The notes under the pieces are model-generated. The model was given only the letters and a program-made list of their open reading frames with translations, had not been told where the DNA came from and ran no database searches. Both the position numbers and the translations under genes were made by a program. DNA of 64,000 nt from the NCBI GenBank assembly GCA_963664365.1, contig OY761144.1, positions 2,170,001 to 2,234,000 on the forward strand. Direction: 5' to 3'. Source of the stretch: VXRN01 sp963664365 (GTDB taxonomy: Bacteria > Chloroflexota > Dehalococcoidia > Lucifugimonadales > UBA1123). Shown here one piece after another: positions 16,690 to 24,907 of the stretch (the stretch's first letter is position 1; each line of letters starts with the position of its first letter).

Positions 16690-18165
16690 ATGACCCAGAG
16701 GGCAGACTTCCCCAACCGCCCCAAGACCAAGATCGTCTGTACACTCGGACCGAAGTCCGACTCATACGAGATGATCAGCAAGTTGATTCTCTCCGGGCTC
16801 ACGGTCGCCAGGCTCAATCTGTCGCACGGCAGCTTTGCCGAGCACCGCTCGATGTTCGACACCGTAAGGCGGGCTTCAGACGACCTGAACATCCCAGTCG
16901 GCATCATGATAGACGTCCCGGGGCCAAAGTATCGCACAGGCCCGCAGTCCCCAGGCGACATCTATCTCAAAGACGGGGATATGATAGTCCTGACGAGCCG
17001 GACCGTTACGGGAAGTCCGAAGATGCTGGGCGTGTACCCGGCCGGACTGCACGACGACGTGGAGGTCGGCGGACGCATCCTCGTTGACGACGGCGCGGTG
17101 GCGCTGCGCGCGGTCGCCGTGGAAGGCACTGAGATCACCTGCGAGGTAATCGACGGCGGCAAAATTACCGAGCGCAGAGGCGTCACCACCCCGGGACGCG
17201 CCCCGGCGCTCCCATTCCTAGACGACAGGGCCAGGGACGGCATCACACTTGCCGCCGCGATGGGAGCCGACTTCGTCGCGCTGTCCAACGTCACCGAAGC
17301 CCACGACGTAAATACCGTCCGCGGCCTCCTCGCCAGGGACGGCAGCCAAGCCTTCATCATCTCCAAGATCGAGACCGCCGAGGCAATCCGCAACTTCGGT
17401 GAGTTGCTCGACGCCAGCGACGGCATCATGGTCGCCAGGGGAGACATGGGCGTCGAAATCGAGCTTGAACTCGTGCCGGTGATCCAAAAACGTCTTATCG
17501 GACAGTGCAACCGCGCCGGGAAGCCCGTGATCACCGCCACGCAGATGCTCGAGTCCATGGTGCTTTCGCCATATCCCACGAGGGCCGAGGTCACGGACGT
17601 CGCCAACGCCGTTTACGACGGCACAGACGCCGTGATGCTGTCCAGCGAGTCGTCCGTCGGACTCTATCCCGACCGCGCCGTCGACGTCATGCGCAAAGTG
17701 GCCCTAAACGCCGAGGCCGATCTCCCATACGACCGCATCCTCCAGGAAAAGGCGGAGTTCGTCGAGAGTCAGACCGACGACTCGATCAGCTTCTCCGCGT
17801 CCCGAATCGCCAATCAGCTAGAGGCGGATGTCATCGTCGCCTTCACCGAGTCCGGCAGTACCGCCCGCCGCGTCTCCAAGTACAGGCCGCGCCCTCCGAT
17901 ACTCGCCCTCACGCCGCACGAGTCGGTCAAACGAGCGCTCACCGTGAGTTGGGGCGTCACTCCCGCCATCGGCCCGAACCTCTACGACGTGGACGAACTG
18001 TTCAAGGTTGCCGAGAGCCAAGCCCTCTCCTCCGGCTGGCTGGCGCGGGACGGAAAGCTCGTCCTCACTGCCGGCTTCCCGTTCGGAGTCGCCGGAAGCA
18101 CCAACTTCCTCCACGTGATGGATATGGCCGAAAAATCCGACGCCACAGGTCCATCGCCCCGATAG
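16690..18165 (+). CDS. pyk: Pyruvate kinase
   Basis: Last step of glycolysis, phosphoenolpyruvate plus ADP to pyruvate plus ATP. The 491-residue product has TKIVCTLGPKS, ARLNLSHGSF, the metal and potassium site region, Lys in IISKIETAEAI (about 225), VARGDMGVEI and KPVITATQMLESM. A C-terminal alpha/beta regulatory domain (AFTESGSTARRVSKYRP) follows. Two variations stand out: DVPGPKYRTG replaces the usual DxxGPKIR, and MLSSESSVGLYP replaces MLSGETAxGxYP. GGAG lies seven bases before the ATG. The stop is 14 bases from the cysS start. Confidence 0.95.
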   Translation: MTQRADFPNRPKTKIVCTLGPKSDSYEMISKLILSGLTVARLNLSHGSFAEHRSMFDTVRRASDDLNIPVGIMIDVPGPKYRTGPQSPGDIYLKDGDMIVLTSRTVTGSPKMLGVYPAGLHDDVEVGGRILVDDGAVALRAVAVEGTEITCEVIDGGKITERRGVTTPGRAPALPFLDDRARDGITLAAAMGADFVALSNVTEAHDVNTVRGLLARDGSQAFIISKIETAEAIRNFGELLDASDGIMVARGDMGVEIELELVPVIQKRLIGQCNRAGKPVITATQMLESMVLSPYPTRAEVTDVANAVYDGTDAVMLSSESSVGLYPDRAVDVMRKVALNAEADLPYDRILQEKAEFVESQTDDSISFSASRIANQLEADVIVAFTESGSTARRVSKYRPRPPILALTPHESVKRALTVSWGVTPAIGPNLYDVDELFKVAESQALSSGWLARDGKLVLTAGFPFGVAGSTNFLHVMDMAEKSDATGPSPR

Positions 18166-18179
18166 ACGAAGGTAGGATC

Positions 18180-20387
18180 GTGCTCAAACTCTACAACACA
18201 CTCAGCAGAAGCTTGGACGAGGTGAAACCGCTGGAGCCCGGCGTCGTCAGGATGTACACCTGCGGCCCGACTGTGTACAGGGACGCCCATATCGGCAACC
18301 TTCGCTCATACCTGATGGCCGACTGGATCCGGCGTATTCTCACCGCCCAGGGGATGAACGTCGTCCATATCAAGAACATCACAGACGTCGGGCACATGCG
18401 GCAGGAGATGCTCGAACGCGGCGAGGACAAGATAATCGCAGCCGCCATCGAGGAGGGAAAGTCCCCTGCCGAGATCGCTCAGTTCTACACCGACCGCTTC
18501 CTCGAAGACGAACGAAAGCTCCGAATACTGCCCGCCCACGAGTTCCCCAAGGCTACCGACCACATCCCGGAGATGATCGAAATCGTCGAGAAGCTGATCG
18601 AGAAGGGCTGCGCCTACGAGTCCGAGGGCAACGTCTATTTTGAAGTCTCAAAGTTTCCGGGCTACGGACAGCTATCCGGCAACATCCACGAGGCCGAACT
18701 CCTCGAGGCCGTCAGGGTGGACGCCGATCCCCTCAAAAGAGACCCCCGCGACTTCACTCTGTGGAAGGCCGCCGAGCCGGGTCGTATGGTCAAGTGGGAC
18801 AGCCCTTGGGGAGAGGGGTTCCCAGGCTGGCATATCGAATGCTCCGCCATGTCCATCAAGTACCTCGGCTCACGGTTCGACATCCACACCGGCGGCGTCG
18901 ATAACATCTTCCCCCACCACGAGGGAGAGATAGCGCAGAGCGAGGGATTCACCGGAAAGACCGTCGTCAACTCCTGGGTCCACGGACAACACCTGCTCGC
19001 CGACGGCGTCAAGATGGCGAAATCAACCGGCAACTCATTCATCATGTCTGATATCGAGGCGCAGGGCATTGACCCAATAGCCTTCAGGTATCTATGTATG
19101 ACCGCCAGGTTCAACAGCCGCCTGAATTTTACCTTCACCTCGCTCCGCGCCGCCCAGCGCGGCCTCCAGCGACTCAAGAACCGCGTCTGGCGCTGGATGA
19201 TAGAGGCTGAACAAGCGCCCAACGCATCCCAATCGAACCGCGCCGCAATCCAAGATTGGATAACGCGGTTCTTCGGCGCGGTCAACTCAAACCTCGACCT
19301 GCCCGGCGCGCTCGCCCTTACGTGGGAGCTTGCCAAGTCAGACCTTCCTCCGAGAACCAAGCTCGACCTGATCGAAACGTTCGACGAGGTCTTGGGACTC
19401 GACCTGCTGAGAGTAAAGAAAGACTACATGCCCGATACCGCCGCCCTCGACAGGCTTCTCAAGAGGGCGAGACTGCGGGACGCCGGCGACTATTCAGCCG
19501 CTGACCGCATTAGGTCCGAGTTGGAAGACGACGGATACGTCGTCGAAGACCACCCAAACGGGTCATACATCAGGCCCAAGGCGGAATGGGAAAAGATGGT
19601 TCAGGGCCGCGACGTCGTCTCCGCCGCCGCCGAAGTCCCGTCCCTGATCTTCGAGCCGGACGCCCACGACCTCACCATAGGCGTCGTGGCCTGCAACTAT
19701 GTGAGCGATGTCCAGCGGGCGCTCGGAAGCGCGCTCGAATGGGCCGGAGACCGCGATGCCGAGGCGGTCGTGCTGGACAACGGCTCCGATGACGGCACGT
19801 CGGAGTGGTTGGATGACGCGGCTAGGTCGGATCCTAGGATCAGAGTCATTCACGCCGACCACAGGCTCGGAGAGGCAGCCGCCAAGAACGTCGTCCTCAA
19901 GCAGAGCTTGGGCCGGACCGTCGTCCTCATAGACACCAGCGTCGAAGTCGCCGGAGACATCTACTCCCCCATCGAACGCCTCCTCGACGACGAAGAGATA
20001 GGCGTCGTTGGGCCGTTCGGACTCAGGACGGACAACCTGCACCACTTCCACGACGGCGAGGACGAGTCCGGAGAGATGGACGCCATGCAGGCATACTGCT
20101 TCGCCTTCAGGAGGAAGAGTCTCAGGGAAGTCGGCCTCATGCGCGAGAGCTTCCGCTTCTACCGCAACCTGGACATAGACTACAGTTTCCACTTCAAGGA
20201 CAAGGGCAAGAAGATCGTCGCAGACAACTCGCTCCCCGTCGTTCGGCACCAGCATCGCGTATGGGCAGAGTTGGCCGAAGCCGAACGCGACGAGCTCAGC
20301 CTCAAGAACTACCGCCACTTCTTGGACAAGTGGGGCGACCGCGCCGACCTTCTCGTAAGCAGCCGCCCATCTCTGAGCGCGCCGTGA
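18180..20387 (+). CDS. cysS: Cysteinyl-tRNA synthetase fused to a GT2 glycosyltransferase-like domain
   Basis: One 735-residue frame. Residues 1 to about 480 are a full class I CysRS, which charges tRNA-Cys. It has zinc-binding Cys in MYTCGPTVY, HIGN (about 35), GWHIECSAM, GGVDNIFPHHEGE and a KMAKS loop (about 278). Residues about 495-735 form a family 2 glycosyltransferase fold: LTIGVVACNY, VVLDNGSDDGTSEWL, then IDTS at the place of the usual DxD and YRNLDIDYSFHFKDKG near the end. Start GTG at 18180 has an AAGGTAGG site. No stop or frameshift separates the parts. The sugar donor and acceptor are unknown, and the altered DxD makes activity uncertain. Confidence 0.9.
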   Translation: MLKLYNTLSRSLDEVKPLEPGVVRMYTCGPTVYRDAHIGNLRSYLMADWIRRILTAQGMNVVHIKNITDVGHMRQEMLERGEDKIIAAAIEEGKSPAEIAQFYTDRFLEDERKLRILPAHEFPKATDHIPEMIEIVEKLIEKGCAYESEGNVYFEVSKFPGYGQLSGNIHEAELLEAVRVDADPLKRDPRDFTLWKAAEPGRMVKWDSPWGEGFPGWHIECSAMSIKYLGSRFDIHTGGVDNIFPHHEGEIAQSEGFTGKTVVNSWVHGQHLLADGVKMAKSTGNSFIMSDIEAQGIDPIAFRYLCMTARFNSRLNFTFTSLRAAQRGLQRLKNRVWRWMIEAEQAPNASQSNRAAIQDWITRFFGAVNSNLDLPGALALTWELAKSDLPPRTKLDLIETFDEVLGLDLLRVKKDYMPDTAALDRLLKRARLRDAGDYSAADRIRSELEDDGYVVEDHPNGSYIRPKAEWEKMVQGRDVVSAAAEVPSLIFEPDAHDLTIGVVACNYVSDVQRALGSALEWAGDRDAEAVVLDNGSDDGTSEWLDDAARSDPRIRVIHADHRLGEAAAKNVVLKQSLGRTVVLIDTSVEVAGDIYSPIERLLDDEEIGVVGPFGLRTDNLHHFHDGEDESGEMDAMQAYCFAFRRKSLREVGLMRESFRFYRNLDIDYSFHFKDKGKKIVADNSLPVVRHQHRVWAELAEAERDELSLKNYRHFLDKWGDRADLLVSSRPSLSAP

Positions 20388-20400
20388 ATCGCCGCAGCGT

Positions 20401-21447
20401 ATGGACGGGTTTATGGAACTAACCCTCCTCTGGATACAACTCGCCGCCGCCGCCGCCCTGATACTGGTGGCCGCCCACTTCATGGTTCCGGCTGCCGACG
20501 CCATCGCCCTCAAGACGGGCCTCGGACGCACCTTCGTCGGAGTCGTCATGCTCGCGACGGCCACCTCCCTGCCCGAACTGGGAACCGGAGTCAGTTCCAT
20601 CCTAATCGTCGGAGAAGCCGACCTCGCCGCCGGAGACGCCTTCGGTAGCAACCTGTTCAACCTGCTGATAATCGGCCTGATGGACCTGTATTGGCGTCGA
20701 GGCCGCGTGCTGAGCAACGTCAACCCGACCTCCGCCCTCGTCGGAGCGCTCGGCATCCTCGTCATATCAATCGCCGTCGCCGCGATGATAGTCCACAATC
20801 TGACCCCGGTCACCGGCGCATGGTTCGTCAGCCCCATGTCCGTACTGCTGATAGCCGCGTTCGTCGCGGCCATGTTCTTCATCTACAAGGCGGAAGTCGG
20901 CGAGGACGCCGCCGACCAATCTTCCGATGACACTGACGAACAATCCGAAACTCACGACTACGACAACCAGAGCCTGACAAGGGCCTTTCTCATATACCTG
21001 CTGACCGCCGTCGTCATCGTCGGAGCCGCGATATGGCTCGCCATCACCGGCGACCACCTCTCCGACGCCATGGGCTGGGAGAAGAGTTTCATGGGCACCC
21101 AGTTCCTCGCCCTCAGCACCTCCCTGCCCGAACTCGCCGCCTCGTTCGCCGCCCTCAGGCTGGGCGCGCCCGATCTTGCCATAACGAACGTGCTCGGAAG
21201 CAACGTGTTCAACATGGGGTTCGTCCTGTTCATGGACGACGTCGCCCTCACGAGCGGCGCGCTCTGGCTCCACGTCTCCGACATCCATGCCCTGACCGGA
21301 GTGGTCGCAGTCCTCATGACCGCGATCGTAGTCCTGGGAATACTGAGCCGCGCCGAGGGAGCCAAGAGACTCCCAATCTCATTCCACGGCGCCGCCATGA
21401 TAGCCCTGTACGTCGCCGCCAGCGTCTTGGTCTTCTACCTCAGTTGA
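20401..21447 (+). CDS. Sodium/calcium exchanger family transporter
   Basis: A CaCA-superfamily antiporter of 348 residues with about ten membrane segments in two inverted halves. Each half carries the ion-binding motif: ATSLPELGTG then GDAFGSNLFNL (about residues 52-85), and STSLPELAAS then NVLGSNVFNMG (about 239-280). The loop between them (about 160-185) is acidic (EVGEDAADQSSDDTDEQSE). It probably trades sodium or protons for calcium or another cation across the inner membrane. It starts 13 bases after cysS, so co-transcription is likely; ATG 20413 is an alternative start. Confidence 0.88.
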   Translation: MDGFMELTLLWIQLAAAAALILVAAHFMVPAADAIALKTGLGRTFVGVVMLATATSLPELGTGVSSILIVGEADLAAGDAFGSNLFNLLIIGLMDLYWRRGRVLSNVNPTSALVGALGILVISIAVAAMIVHNLTPVTGAWFVSPMSVLLIAAFVAAMFFIYKAEVGEDAADQSSDDTDEQSETHDYDNQSLTRAFLIYLLTAVVIVGAAIWLAITGDHLSDAMGWEKSFMGTQFLALSTSLPELAASFAALRLGAPDLAITNVLGSNVFNMGFVLFMDDVALTSGALWLHVSDIHALTGVVAVLMTAIVVLGILSRAEGAKRLPISFHGAAMIALYVAASVLVFYLS

Positions 21448-21506
21448 CACAAACCCGCTCGCCTCATAGAGTTGGCGCTGAAAACTCAGACTAGGAGAGA
21501 CGAAAG

Positions 21507-21827
21507 ATGTTCTTCGAGCTTCGAGAGTACAGAACCCTTCCGGGACAGCGGGAGAACTGGGTCAAGTTCATGGAGGAGGAGATAATCCCCTTCCAGGTCG
21601 GCAAGGGAATGACCATCGTCGGCAGTTTCGTCGGCGAGGAAGAGGACGACCTCTACATCTGGATACGCCGATTCGACAACGAGCAGGAGCGCGAACGGCT
21701 CTACGCCGCCGTCTATGAGAGCGAGGACTGGGTGAACGAGATCGGGCCGCGAATCCCCGAAATGATGGACAGGTCCAGAATCGTCGTCCGCCGAATCGAG
21801 GCCACGCCGAGGTCGGCACTCCAATAG
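21507..21827 (+). CDS. NIPSNAP-family protein
   Basis: A 106-residue dimeric alpha/beta-barrel-type protein with the family opening MFFELREYRTLPGQRENW and the later WIRRFDNEQERERLY. NIPSNAP proteins are small and mostly uncharacterised; some relatives act in degradation pathways. The ATG has a strong CTAGGAGAGACG ribosome site. It stands alone between the exchanger and an amidohydrolase, both on the same strand. Confidence 0.85.
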   Translation: MFFELREYRTLPGQRENWVKFMEEEIIPFQVGKGMTIVGSFVGEEEDDLYIWIRRFDNEQERERLYAAVYESEDWVNEIGPRIPEMMDRSRIVVRRIEATPRSALQ

Positions 21828-21871
21828 AATCGCCGCGCGATCCCCGGCCCGATCGCCTGGATGTTTAGACC

Positions 21872-23401
21872 GTGACTCCAGACACGATCCTGACCAACGC
21901 TCGCGCGCTCACGATGTCGCCCGTGCGTCCGCGCGCTCAAGCCGTCGCAATCGCGGGGGGCCGCGTCGCCTGGGTCGGTTCGTCGGAAGACGCCAAATCG
22001 CTGGTTCGCCCCGGCGCGAAGGTCATAGATTGCGCGGGTGGAACCCTCCTTCCCGGATTTCACGACGCCCATATTCACCTGCCGGCCTACGCCTCGTCTC
22101 TCGCGGGCGTGGACTGCGGGGTCTCTTCTATCGACGAGTTGAAATCGGCGATCCGACTCAGGGCGTCGAACACTTCAGATGGCGAGTGGATAAGAGCGTC
22201 GGGATACGACGAAACCGCGCTGTCAGAGGCTCGTCACCCTACCAGATGGGACCTCGACGCCGCCGCTCCCAACCATCCCGTGCGGCTCGATCACAGGTCG
22301 GGACACGGATGCGTGCTCAACTCGGCCGCATTGGCGCGAGTCGGCATCGGCGACTCGACGGACGAGCCGCCCGGCGCGACCATAGTCCGGGACTTGAACA
22401 CCGGACAGCCCTCCGGTCTGTTGCTGGAAATGTCGGACTACTTGAGCGATAGGATTCCATCTCCCTCTTATGAAGAAATCGAGGACTCCGTTCGACGCGC
22501 TTCACGGATTCTACTTTCCAATGGCATTACTTCAATCCAGGACGCGACTCACCACAACTCCGTCCGGCGTTGGGAGCTATTCGACAAGCTGCGCTCCTCG
22601 ATTGACGACATGCCGAGAATTACCATGATGCCCGGCTTTCGCAATCTCGCCGAGTTCACGCGACACGGGCTGCATTTCGGCTCCGGCGACTCCCGCCTGA
22701 GAATCGGCCACGCAAAGCTGATGGTCACGGCGTCATCGGGACGGCAGACGCCGTCACATGACGAGTTGCGCCATGCCGTTTCGAGATGCGCTGAATCCGG
22801 GTTTCCGGCGGCGATTCACGCCGTCGAGCGCGAGACGATCATCAGCGCCGCGGACTCTATTAAACGCGCCAACGAAAACACGGGCGCCCCGCTGCGACAT
22901 CGCTTAGAGCACTGCTCGGAGGGGAACCCGGACGTGATTGAGTCGGTCACGCGGAGCTCGGCGTGGGTCGTGACTCAGCCGGGGTTTGTCCATCACGGCG
23001 GAGACCGCTATTTGAAGACGGTCGAAGACTCTATCAGGGCACATCTATACCCCGTCGGCGCGCTTGTTCGCGCCGGAGTTCGGGTCGCGTTTGGGTCCGA
23101 CGCCCCGGTGTCAGACCCGAATCCGATGCCCGCGCTCCAAGCGGCGGTGACACGTTTGACGTCGCAAGGCCGTTCTCTTGGGCCTAATCAGGCTATAGAC
23201 CTTGCCGACGCCCTAGCCGCTTACACCATAGGAGCGGCGGCGTCATCCTGCCTGGAAGACTCTCTGGGAACGATAGAGCCGGGGATGCTGGCGGACCTGA
23301 CGCTGTTCGGGGAAGATATTCTGAGTGTCGCTCCCACAGATATACATGAGCTAAAGCCAGTGATGACGATTTTGGGCGGGAAGGTTGTTATGACGCGGTA
23401 G
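21872..23401 (+). CDS. Amidohydrolase family 3 (YtcJ-like)
   Basis: A 509-residue metal-dependent hydrolase. The N-terminal composite sandwich reads DTILTNARALTMSP. The barrel carries GFHDAHIHL (metal pair, about 65), His in AAIHAVERE (about 316), RHRLEHCSE (about 343) and the catalytic Asp in FGSDAPVSDP (about 407). The closing part reads IEPGMLADLTLFGEDIL. Related enzymes hydrolyse N-acyl or exocyclic amide bonds. The start is GTG at 21872; the ATG at 21861 runs into a stop. The substrate cannot be predicted. Confidence 0.88.
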   Translation: MTPDTILTNARALTMSPVRPRAQAVAIAGGRVAWVGSSEDAKSLVRPGAKVIDCAGGTLLPGFHDAHIHLPAYASSLAGVDCGVSSIDELKSAIRLRASNTSDGEWIRASGYDETALSEARHPTRWDLDAAAPNHPVRLDHRSGHGCVLNSAALARVGIGDSTDEPPGATIVRDLNTGQPSGLLLEMSDYLSDRIPSPSYEEIEDSVRRASRILLSNGITSIQDATHHNSVRRWELFDKLRSSIDDMPRITMMPGFRNLAEFTRHGLHFGSGDSRLRIGHAKLMVTASSGRQTPSHDELRHAVSRCAESGFPAAIHAVERETIISAADSIKRANENTGAPLRHRLEHCSEGNPDVIESVTRSSAWVVTQPGFVHHGGDRYLKTVEDSIRAHLYPVGALVRAGVRVAFGSDAPVSDPNPMPALQAAVTRLTSQGRSLGPNQAIDLADALAAYTIGAAASSCLEDSLGTIEPGMLADLTLFGEDILSVAPTDIHELKPVMTILGGKVVMTR

Positions 23402-23444
23402 TTTTGAGCTCACGAGTAAAACCGTATTCAATACATCCCGACGG

Positions 23445-23663
23445 TCAGGATACTTGGTAGATGACTGGGCGGTAGCGGGGTCTAGGAATCGTTTTGCCGG
23501 ACTCGCGGGCAGATTCCAGCCAAGCGTCTTTGGCGCGCTTCAATTCGGACAAGGCTTCTTCAGGGGTCAGTCCGAAAGCGGAACAGGAAACCAGGTCAGG
23601 CACATCGGCGATGTAGCCCTCGTCCTCTTCACTGTAGAAGATATTTATATGGTAGTCGTTCAC
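23445..23663 (-). CDS. hicB: HicB-family antitoxin
   Basis: A 72-residue HicB protein with the partial RNase H-like fold: INIFYSEEDEGYIADVPDL, then SAFGLTPEEALSELKRAKDAWLE and the PRPRYRP end. It should neutralise the HicA toxin encoded directly upstream. Its GTG start follows the hicA stop with no gap (TAAGTG), so translation is coupled. No DNA-binding helix-turn-helix is present, so autoregulation, if any, must act otherwise. Confidence 0.85.
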   Translation of the reverse strand: MNDYHINIFYSEEDEGYIADVPDLVSCSAFGLTPEEALSELKRAKDAWLESARESGKTIPRPRYRPVIYQVS

Positions 23664-23918
23664 TTAATCACCCTCCAGTTTCAGGTTGTATCGTTCAACG
23701 AGCCGTAGGAACTGCCTGATCTGATAAGGCTTAGCTTCGCCTCTAACCGATTGCAAGTTTACCTGTTCTGAGATGCCAGGGTGTATATAGATATGGTGAC
23801 TACCCGAGATTCGCGCAAGTCTGAAACCATACCCATGCACCAAATTAACCATATCATCGAAAGAGACATTACGTAATGCTCCACGCGACAGTCGCCGCAA
23901 GAGTCGTCTTCGATTCAT
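23664..23918 (-). CDS. hicA: HicA-family toxin (mRNA interferase)
   Basis: An 84-residue double-stranded-RNA-binding-like toxin. The key segment is RISGSHHIYIHP with the catalytic His, followed by PYQIRQFLRLVERYNL, typical of the longer HicA subgroup. HicA toxins cut mRNA and stop growth. The ATG lies one base after the stop of the polyprenyl synthase gene, so this toxin is transcribed from a metG-ispB-type operon rather than from its own promoter, as far as I can see. Confidence 0.83.
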   Translation of the reverse strand: MNRRRLLRRLSRGALRNVSFDDMVNLVHGYGFRLARISGSHHIYIHPGISEQVNLQSVRGEAKPYQIRQFLRLVERYNLKLEGD

Positions 23919-23919
23919 A

Positions 23920-24897
23920 CTAGCTTCTGCGGACGACGATATAGTCCAGCAAATCGTCCAACGCTTTGCGGGACGCCGTCTCGGGCAGGGTGTGGAGCGC
24001 TTTTCTGGCTACCTCGCACCTTCTGGCTGCCTCCGAGTAGGCCGCGTCGATGATCTCCGGCTGGCTGCATAGATCGACCGCCTTCTTCAGCAGGGCCTCG
24101 TCCTCGCCGTGACCGTTGAAGTATGCCCTTATCGGGTTGTCGCGTGGGTGGCGTTCGAGCGCGATGAAGGCGGGCAGCGTCATGATGCCGTGCGCCAGGT
24201 CGCTTCCGACCGGCTTTCCTATCTCTTTCTCGGAACCCTGGAAGTCCAAGATGTCGTCAACGATCTGGAACGCCATTCCCAGTTCGAGGGCATACTCTTT
24301 GAGGGCTGCGATCACGCCGTCGGGCGCGCCGCTCAGGGTCGCGCCGGTCTCTCCGGCCATTGAGAAGAGCGAAGCGGTCTTGCTGTATATGCGGTTGTGG
24401 TAGTCGTCGAGGGTCTGGGAGGCGTTCCGCGAGTTGACGCGCTCCATGAGCTCGCCGCTCGAAAGCTCCATGATCGTCTCCGAGAAGCGCCGTATCACGC
24501 CGACGTGTCCGGTGTCACACACGAAAGTAGCGGAGGAGGCGAATACGTAGTCCCCCACAAGTACCGCTATGTCTTTGCCGAACATGCTGGATATCGTGGC
24601 GCGGCCTCGACGGAAGTCGGAGTCGTCAACCGTGTCGTCGTGGATCAGCGTCGCGATGTGAAGCAGTTCGACGGCAGTCGCCATTACCTCCAGTTTGTAC
24701 TCATCGTGTGGATGAAAGCTCGCCGCAAGCAGCGTTATCGCGGGCCTGACACGCTTCCCGGCGGCTCCGTACACGTGAGATAACATATCGGCCAGAAAGG
24801 GGAAATCGACGGAAGCCAGGTCCTTGAGTCGCTCTTCGACCTTCGTCAGCCGCCCCTGAACCGGACTGTAGATCTCGGCGGCGCGGTCTCTGTCCAT
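23920..24897 (-). CDS. Polyprenyl diphosphate synthase
   Basis: Trans-prenyltransferase that elongates isoprenoid diphosphates, probably for a quinone side chain. The 325-residue product has the first Asp-rich motif HDDTVDD followed by RRGRAT (about 86), KTASLFSMAGETGA, and the second motif QIVDDILDFQG (about 213). GKPVGSDLAHGIMTLP is also typical. I start at MDRDRAAEIYSP (24897), which gives normal length and lies just after the metG stop; an ATG at 24951 overlapping metG is possible. The chain length of the product cannot be judged safely. Confidence 0.9.
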   Translation of the reverse strand: MDRDRAAEIYSPVQGRLTKVEERLKDLASVDFPFLADMLSHVYGAAGKRVRPAITLLAASFHPHDEYKLEVMATAVELLHIATLIHDDTVDDSDFRRGRATISSMFGKDIAVLVGDYVFASSATFVCDTGHVGVIRRFSETIMELSSGELMERVNSRNASQTLDDYHNRIYSKTASLFSMAGETGATLSGAPDGVIAALKEYALELGMAFQIVDDILDFQGSEKEIGKPVGSDLAHGIMTLPAFIALERHPRDNPIRAYFNGHGEDEALLKKAVDLCSQPEIIDAAYSEAARRCEVARKALHTLPETASRKALDDLLDYIVVRRS

Positions 24898-24907
24898 CCG
24901 CTGTGTG

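Noticed and set aside
17505..18179. N-terminal extension of the CysRS frame
   Set aside because: It is a shadow of the pyruvate kinase gene; the GTG at 18180 has a ribosome site and gives the family N-terminus.
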